Shown: in pieces, positions 5,929-11,031 of the stretch
How positions within the stretch are numbered: position 1 is the first letter of the stretch
How the letters are laid out: each line of letters opens with the position of its first letter
NCBI GenBank assembly: GCA_029564115.1
Contig: JAKQQP010000355.1
Span: forward strand, 1 to 11,031
Direction of reading: 5' to 3'
DNA length: 11,031 bases
Source: Candidatus Rifleibacteriota bacterium
Lineage (GTDB): Bacteria; Riflebacteria; Ozemobacteria; Ozemobacterales; Ozemobacteraceae
Notes under the pieces: model-generated
The model's database searches: none
Told to the model about the DNA's origin: nothing
What the model saw: only the letters and a program-made list of their open reading frames with translations
Translations under genes and position numbers: made by a program

Positions 5929-5948
5929 TGAATTGCTGGCCGGCAGCG

Positions 5949-6509
5949 TTATTTTGCGGCGGCGGCTTCTTCGGCGGCGAGGGCTTCGAGTTCGCGCAGT
6001 TTTTTCAGGCTGGCGGGCTGGGTGGCGATGCGCAGCGAGTTGATGATTTCCTTGTAGGCTTCGAGGTTTTCGCGGGCTGTCGGGCCCGGGGCTTCGGGGT
6101 CGCCGAGGCCCCTGACGAGCCTTGTGCTGAGATTATTCGGCAGGTCGCGCACTTTCAGCAGGTCTTTGAGATTCTGCATGGCTTCGAGCAGCAGAATTGA
6201 TTTTCCGGATTCGAGAATTGCGAGGGTGCGGTAGGCAACTGCGACGTTATCTTTGCGATTTTCGGTTTCGTCGATGATGGTCTGCCATTTTTCTTTCCGG
6301 GAAAGGGCTTCCCAGCGGGCGATCTCATCGGCCGGGTCGATTTCAGCGTTACCCGGCAGAGCGTCCGCATCACGGCTGATTGGGGGCGTGCCCCTGAAAG
6401 AATCGATGAATCGCGAAACCTGGCCGGTATGCCACTCGACCAGGAAGATGCTTCCCCCGATGATGAGGCCATAGACGTAGAGATATTTCAGAAAATTTTT
6501 CAATTGCAT
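5949..6509 (-). CDS. Small membrane-anchored protein, function unknown
   Basis: The 186-residue protein has a short basic N-terminus and one hydrophobic helix at about residues 9-24 (LYVYGLIIGGSIFLV), with no cleavage site apparent, so it is probably an inner-membrane anchor with an external domain. The rest is mostly helical and charged, with a helix pair at about 60-118 and another at about 143-180, ending in an Ala/Glu-rich tail LEALAAEEAAAAK. I recognise no family. ATG 6509 is preceded at 7 nt by TGCTATAAT and no Shine-Dalgarno sequence, suggesting a leaderless transcript; another ATG four bases upstream is out of frame. GC is visibly higher than in the genes to the left. The upstream gene on the same strand, also a membrane protein, ends 30 bases before this start. 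Confidence 0.65.
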   Translation of the reverse strand: MQLKNFLKYLYVYGLIIGGSIFLVEWHTGQVSRFIDSFRGTPPISRDADALPGNAEIDPADEIARWEALSRKEKWQTIIDETENRKDNVAVAYRTLAILESGKSILLLEAMQNLKDLLKVRDLPNNLSTRLVRGLGDPEAPGPTARENLEAYKEIINSLRIATQPASLKKLRELEALAAEEAAAAK

Positions 6510-6516
6510 CCATGAA

Positions 6517-6525
6517 ATTATAGCA
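6517..6525 (-). promoter_or_regulatory. Extended -10 promoter of the 6509 gene, probably leaderless
   Basis: The minus strand reads TGCTATAAT from 6525 to 6517, a perfect TGnTATAAT. The ATG at 6509 follows after 7 nt. No convincing -35 box is seen, which is usual for extended -10 promoters. It has the same layout as the Fic promoter. Confidence 0.55.
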
Positions 6526-6539
6526 CTGCCGCCCGGAAT

Positions 6540-7341
6540 TTATCTTGTCTTTTTGAGAAATATCATGGCGAGGAATGCGAAAAACATGAAGATCAGAATG
6601 TTGCCGGCGAGCAGAATTGGCGAGATAAAAACGATGATCACCAGGGTAACCAGGCAGCCCGGCGAATTGCCCGAACTTTTCGGAAAGAGCATGCAGAACG
6701 CGATCAGGCCCAGAAACGGCAGGAAGTTCTGCCAGAGGTCGGCAGCCAAAACCATGATTGCGAGAAACAGGCCGCCGCCCACAAATACGGCAGTGGGGCC
6801 GCCCCGCTGAATGCCCGGCCCGAAACCGGTAAATATCGACACCAGCACCAGCAAAAAGAACATGCGCACCACGAAATCTCCGAAAGCCGGCTCAGAGTCT
6901 CGCCCACCGCCACGCTGCGGGGAAACCGCCTCCGTGCCGACAGCAGTTTCGCCGCCCTCTTCAGCCGGCATGTGTTCGTATTTTTCCGCCAGTATCTGTG
7001 GCTGACTCGCCGGTTCGGGGGCTGCAACTGAAACCGTTGCTGTTCCCGGTCGCCGGCATCGACGCAATGGCCGTGGCGGCAACCCGGTCCGGCACTTCGG
7101 CCGCCACCGAAGCAATTTCTTCACTGACAGGAAGTTTTTCCTGCTGTTGTTGCTGCTTCTCGCGCAGGGCCCCGGCCAGCTCCCGGAACCCCGGTTTTGC
7201 AACATCAACCTTCTCGTGGCTATACTTCTGCTTCAGCTGCTGAATTTTTTCAGCAGCCTGCGGCGAAAGCCCCCACCCTGCCCCACAGACAAAGACAAAA
7301 ACCAAAGCCAAAATCACCCAGCAACACCAGATTCTCACCAC
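6540..7341 (-). pseudogene. Secreted/membrane protein gene interrupted by a one-base frameshift
   Basis: Two overlapping frames appear to be halves of one gene. The first, from GTG 7341, gives a hydrophobic export segment (residues 8-22), then a charged helix with SPQAAEKIQQLKQKYSHEK and a glutamine run EKQQQQQEK, up to about ASMPAT (98). Beyond this its frame turns into atypical sequence and stops at 6961. The second frame takes over with TATVSVAAPEPASQPQILAE, a Gly/Glu-rich linker, and four or so hydrophobic segments (FVVRMFFLLVLVSIF, AVFVGGGLFLAIMVLA, FLPFLGLIAFCMLF and a long final one) before ending KKTR at 6540. Removing one base from the CCC run at 7045-7047 would join them into about 266 residues. 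The break could be a real mutation, an assembly or sequencing error, or much less likely programmed. No family is recognised. GC is high, unlike the gene upstream. Confidence 0.6.
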
Positions 7342-7417
7342 TCTCCACCGCCTGCCGGAAAGGATCTAATTTATGTCTAAGTGCCGACAACTATGTGATT
7401 CAACACTCCAATACCAA

Positions 7418-10400
7418 TCAGCTGGAAATTAGACTTTTTACGGTCGCTAGAAACTCTTTTTGGCTCTTGGCAGGTAATTCCTTGAATTTTTCAATCAGCC
7501 ATTCCATTTCCAAAGAAGTTAGTTTTTTGGTGACCATTTGTGCTATTTTTTTTGCGACCTTTTGATGAGATTCGGTTACAAATGCTGGTGGAGTATTTAA
7601 ACGGTTAAGAAAACGGTTTGCCTGACTTGCATCCATCGCATCAAGTTCCGAGGAATATTTTTCTAGTTCATCAATCCATGCCTGGCTCTTCTCTTTTCTC
7701 TCTTTGCTGTTAAGCTTAACAAAAATTTCTACCATGTCTTCGGGCGACCATGGAATTTCGTTTTCTCCGAGCAGGGTGTGCCCCTCCTGAATGCAATCCT
7801 CGGAAAGCTTTTCAAAAGCATCCCATGAAAGATTTTTGTCAGATAGTCTGTGATTGAACGACCTATACAAACGCAACATTTTCTTCATCAGATTAAGGTC
7901 TTCCAGGTCATCAGAAAGCCCCTCAAAAGCACTTATCAAAGACTCAATTTGAATTGTCGCCGATTCAATGTCAGATTCAGAAGAAATCTTTAAGTCCCAT
8001 ATCTTCGAACTTCTTTCAACCAAATCCTCTTCACAATCTCTCAGCAATTTTGCAAATTCGGCCAATTTTTTTCGCACTTCGGTAATTTCTGGCATCTGAA
8101 CTCTTTGAGCCAAGCCCTTCAGCTTTAAAACGTAATCCTTGCTGGCTTGAAACAAACGACGAATTTCAAGAATTTTTGGCAGCCTGGTAACATTAACATG
8201 CTGAACAAGCCAATTATTGACGGTATGAATCAGCTGTCTGGCTTCGGAAATATTTACAATGTTTTTAATAACTGCATTAGTGTGTGCTTCAAGCTTTTCG
8301 TATTCTTCTTCAAGGTTAAGCTCTTTAAGATTTTTCCCAACCTGTTTAAGCATTAGATGCTTAAAAGTCCCGGCTTCATCGGGTGAATCATTGATGGGAG
8401 TTTGCATTGGAAGCCAATCTGGGAAAAACTGAATTATATTTTGACGACCGATTTCTATGTGTGGAACAATTTCCTGAATTTGTGTTTCCAGCCAAAGTCC
8501 TTCATTAACCATTTTATCTTTGAGTTGCTTTAACCTGAAAACACCCAACGCAAGGTGCGATACATCTCGTTTTGTTCTGCCATATTCAGCTTTGGTTAAA
8601 GCCTCAGTAAATTCCTTGTTAAAAGCTTTCAATGCCTTTTCAGACTCTTCGGCTTTATTTCGCAGCGCTTCTTCACGATAGATTTGAGCTTGTGGAAAAG
8701 GAAGCCGCAATTTCAAATCCTGAGCCCTTCTATAACACTCTAGACGTGCGCTATGACTTGCGGCATGCTCCCATTCATCCAGCAATAAATCCCATTCTGA
8801 TGAACCTTCGCCCTGGGGAACGATGAATGCACTTTGCAATGCCGGTAGATTCAAAAATTTAGACTTAAACAAATCTTCCTGTAACCATTGTTGAAAGCTT
8901 GTTTCTACCAGCCCTTTAACAACTGCAATTTTTTCGTGCCTGGGTGCGACATAAACCCCGACGATAAGGCCTGCAGATGCTATGTTTGCCCCATATGGCG
9001 GCAAGCACAGCTGCCTAACCATATCAGCCAAAATCAATTTACCATTCTTATTTAATTCATCGTCCCAATTTGCAGTCAAGGTGTTTAAACAAGGGTGCTC
9101 CGGCCTTCTTGAGATGTAACCGCTTTTATTAAAAATTTTCCAAGAATCATCTAACACCAATTTTGCGCGGTTTTTAACCTTGGGCTGCTTTGACAAAATG
9201 CCTTGATAATCCAGCTTGCCCAGTAATAATTCTCTTGTAAGCTCAAAGCATGTTTCAGCTGCATTTCCTTTAGCAACATTGAAGCCATCGAAAGGAAAAG
9301 TAATGGGGCTTTTATAAATTTTAGAAAAAACTTCCGTACAGAGCTGCTGTAATCGCAAAGCTTCTAGCTCAGTTTTTAAACCGGTAATTCTGTTACGACT
9401 TTTGATTAAGGTATCGATCTGCTCCTGAATTGTAATGGTCAACTTTTCTTTATGAGAAGATACAAGATTACCAAATTTGTTTCTATCCGAATCTGTTAAG
9501 CTATCCAATACGGAGAACTCAGCCAAATTTTTGCCGAGATCTCCATTTTCATCGTTCATAAAAACAATAACAATGGGGGCATCACTAAATCCGGCCTCAG
9601 CAATCAATTTCTTCATTACTGACAAATTCTTTTTTTTAACCTCTTCCGGGTCTTCTGAAGGGCCAAGGTAAGTGAATATAATAGTTCCTCTCGGCTTATC
9701 TACTTCAACAGCATCGGCCCAATAATCTATAGCCATTTTGATATTCTGCGGTAATACAAGGCTGGTCGAAAGAACACTGCGAAAACGCCATTCTTGGGTT
9801 GTGATACGATTTTCGTCCGCAAAATCACTGTCAAAAACACCAAAGGATTCACCGAACCATTCCTGGCCTTTGGTTACAAAAAGCATTGCTTTCCCAGCTT
9901 CATCGTATGCACTGCCAACTCTTTGTCGAAGAAAAGAGATGAATTGAGCTCGAGGAACAGCGTCTCCCAGGATATCAAATGCCTTAAAAGCATTATCCCA
10001 TTCGATAATGTTAAAATCCTCTTGAAGCTGCTTAATTTCATTGTTAGCAGTTTCTTCGTCCAGACCTGCCAATTCAGCAATAGCTTGAATACCTTCAATT
10101 TTATCTGAAACTACAAGACCAAGCTTAGAGGCAATAACAATTGCCCGCAAAATATTGATCTGGTGGGGCGAAAACTTTGAGCCATGTTTTGACACAACCG
10201 ACGCGAATGCTTGAGCTATGGAACCCTGATGACCGGCTTCTTCAGATGTGATAAATTCTTGCTGTAAAACGTCTGACCACAGGTCTGCTGGAGCAATAGC
10301 CCAATTGCCAATTTCAAAAACAGTTTTACCTTCATAGCGTTGAATTGCTTCGCCAAGAATCGCGAGCGCCGAGCGTTCTTGCAGATGCTTACCAGCTGCA

Positions 10401-11031
10401 GCAAGGTAAAAAAGAAACCAGGTTGAATAAGGTGAAAGCGGCCAGCAGCCTTCCCTTATAACCTGATGAAATAATTCCCTTTCAGACCAGACGCGGTAGT
10501 TTTTGGCATGAGGAAACCATTTGCCTATGTTTTCCAAAAATGTCATTGAAGCCTTAACGGCCAATGGGTCACGCAAAGATTGTTGCAAGCGTTCGGGCTG
10601 AACTTTTTCTAGAAGACTGGCAATAAGAGTTTCAAGATTAATCGAAAGGTAAAGCTTGCTGACATTCTGAAAGCGTGTGACATAACGAAGTATTTCATTT
10701 CTTAATTCAGGTGCAACACGCTGCACATAAGCATTAAGTTCAAACTGAATGAATCCAACAAAGCTTGCCTTGGCCGAATTGCTTTGCACGGCTTCGAATA
10801 GATCCTGTAAAACCCCATTTCCGGCAATCTGGCTCTTAACTGTTGCAAACTCAGTGTATTTTCCAAATTCATCAAATAGAATTAAAAGAGCGCGGTAAGG
10901 TTTATTTGCGCCACAATATTCGCTGGCAGTGGTGTCTATAATATCTTTTATAGACTCGCCTCGAATAGCGGTAATTGGAAGACCGCTAGCCGCAAAGAAA
11001 TCATGCACTTTCGCATAAACCCTCTCATCCT
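7418..11031 (-). CDS. Large P-loop ATPase, probable defence-system component (N-terminus beyond window)
   Basis: The frame is open to the right edge, giving at least 1203 residues; a GTG at 11008 is internal and not the true start, because ERVYAKV precedes it in frame. Numbering from that GTG, residues 41-50 ALLILFDEFGK form a Walker B strand with Asp46 and Glu47, followed by a sensor-like strand FVGFIQF (83-89) and a candidate arginine finger region NEILRYVTRF (104-113). Walker A must lie off the window. Residues about 410-500 form an alpha/beta domain (GTIIFTYLGP, APIVIVFMND). CLPPYGANIASAGLIVGVY at 668-686 resembles a segment of large defence ATPases. From about 780 on it is helical and partly coiled coil. 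Its size and layout suggest a BrxC/PglY-like class of phage-defence ATPases, but I cannot name the family. GC is clearly lower than in the genes to its left, a sign of separate acquisition. Confidence 0.72.
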   Translation of the reverse strand, partial: DERVYAKVHDFFAASGLPITAIRGESIKDIIDTTASEYCGANKPYRALLILFDEFGKYTEFATVKSQIAGNGVLQDLFEAVQSNSAKASFVGFIQFELNAYVQRVAPELRNEILRYVTRFQNVSKLYLSINLETLIASLLEKVQPERLQQSLRDPLAVKASMTFLENIGKWFPHAKNYRVWSERELFHQVIREGCWPLSPYSTWFLFYLAAAGKHLQERSALAILGEAIQRYEGKTVFEIGNWAIAPADLWSDVLQQEFITSEEAGHQGSIAQAFASVVSKHGSKFSPHQINILRAIVIASKLGLVVSDKIEGIQAIAELAGLDEETANNEIKQLQEDFNIIEWDNAFKAFDILGDAVPRAQFISFLRQRVGSAYDEAGKAMLFVTKGQEWFGESFGVFDSDFADENRITTQEWRFRSVLSTSLVLPQNIKMAIDYWADAVEVDKPRGTIIFTYLGPSEDPEEVKKKNLSVMKKLIAEAGFSDAPIVIVFMNDENGDLGKNLAEFSVLDSLTDSDRNKFGNLVSSHKEKLTITIQEQIDTLIKSRNRITGLKTELEALRLQQLCTEVFSKIYKSPITFPFDGFNVAKGNAAETCFELTRELLLGKLDYQGILSKQPKVKNRAKLVLDDSWKIFNKSGYISRRPEHPCLNTLTANWDDELNKNGKLILADMVRQLCLPPYGANIASAGLIVGVYVAPRHEKIAVVKGLVETSFQQWLQEDLFKSKFLNLPALQSAFIVPQGEGSSEWDLLLDEWEHAASHSARLECYRRAQDLKLRLPFPQAQIYREEALRNKAEESEKALKAFNKEFTEALTKAEYGRTKRDVSHLALGVFRLKQLKDKMVNEGLWLETQIQEIVPHIEIGRQNIIQFFPDWLPMQTPINDSPDEAGTFKHLMLKQVGKNLKELNLEEEYEKLEAHTNAVIKNIVNISEARQLIHTVNNWLVQHVNVTRLPKILEIRRLFQASKDYVLKLKGLAQRVQMPEITEVRKKLAEFAKLLRDCEEDLVERSSKIWDLKISSESDIESATIQIESLISAFEGLSDDLEDLNLMKKMLRLYRSFNHRLSDKNLSWDAFEKLSEDCIQEGHTLLGENEIPWSPEDMVEIFVKLNSKERKEKSQAWIDELEKYSSELDAMDASQANRFLNRLNTPPAFVTESHQKVAKKIAQMVTKKLTSLEMEWLIEKFKELPAKSQKEFLATVKSLISS

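Noticed and set aside
5670..6200. Plus-strand 176-codon open frame with repetitive LPSI residues
   Set aside because: The repeats are the reverse reading of the GKIE-coding 12-bp units, and the rest is antisense to the 5949-6509 gene.
7030..7060. Programmed +1 frameshift at the membrane gene
   Set aside because: No known slippery sequence with a stop or rare codon at the shift site is visible; mutation or sequencing error is simpler.

Overview
The window is bacterial, compact and gene-dense, with genes on both strands and short gaps. No rRNA, tRNA, CRISPR array or insertion-sequence transposase is visible. I cannot name the organism. Two genes carry a TGnTATAAT box only 6-7 nt before the start codon and lack a Shine-Dalgarno sequence, so leaderless transcripts may be normal here, although good Shine-Dalgarno sites also occur. 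GC looks moderate over most of the window, high at about 5.95-7.34 kb and clearly lower from 7.4 kb to the right edge (by eye). The content is typical of an accessory or defence-type region: Fic enzyme, nucleotidyltransferase pair, fragments of Rpn-type nuclease genes and a very large P-loop ATPase.

Layout from left to right: (1) bases 1-167, minus strand, an Rpn-type nuclease/transposase gene fragment (copy 1) running off the left edge. (2) 220-1218, a class II Fic protein. (3) 1262-2794, a membrane-anchored TPR protein with an HExxH peptidase-MA-like domain. (4) 2821-3549, minus strand, a three-helix membrane protein with a PH-like cytoplasmic or extracytoplasmic middle. (5) 3550-3939, a 390-base gap holding two inverted repeats, a doubtful 29-codon ORF and a second Rpn tail fragment (copy 2). 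(6) 3940-5527, an overlapping gene pair: a DUF6036/AbiEii-like nucleotidyltransferase and a 342-residue winged-helix partner. (7) 5561-5911, minus strand, a third and longest Rpn tail (copy 3). (8) 5949-6509 and 6540-7341, minus strand, two envelope proteins; the second is broken by a one-base frameshift. (9) 7418-11031, minus strand, a P-loop ATPase of at least 1203 residues whose N-terminus, including Walker A, lies beyond the right edge.

The most interesting structure is the set of three Rpn C-terminal fragments, all in the same orientation. Copies 2 and 3 are direct repeats that bracket the nucleotidyltransferase pair exactly, and copies 1 and 3 bracket the whole 5.8-kb block from Fic to the pair. 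Copies 1 and 3 also preserve an internal AAGGAG-8 nt-ATG translation start just before the tail domain. This recalls the intragenic RpnS antitoxins made inside E. coli rpn genes. Two hypotheses follow, both inference: the Rpn tails act as recombination handles for cargo, and the surviving tails are orphan anti-Rpn proteins. The large ATPase at the right is probably one component of a defence system whose other genes are outside the window.
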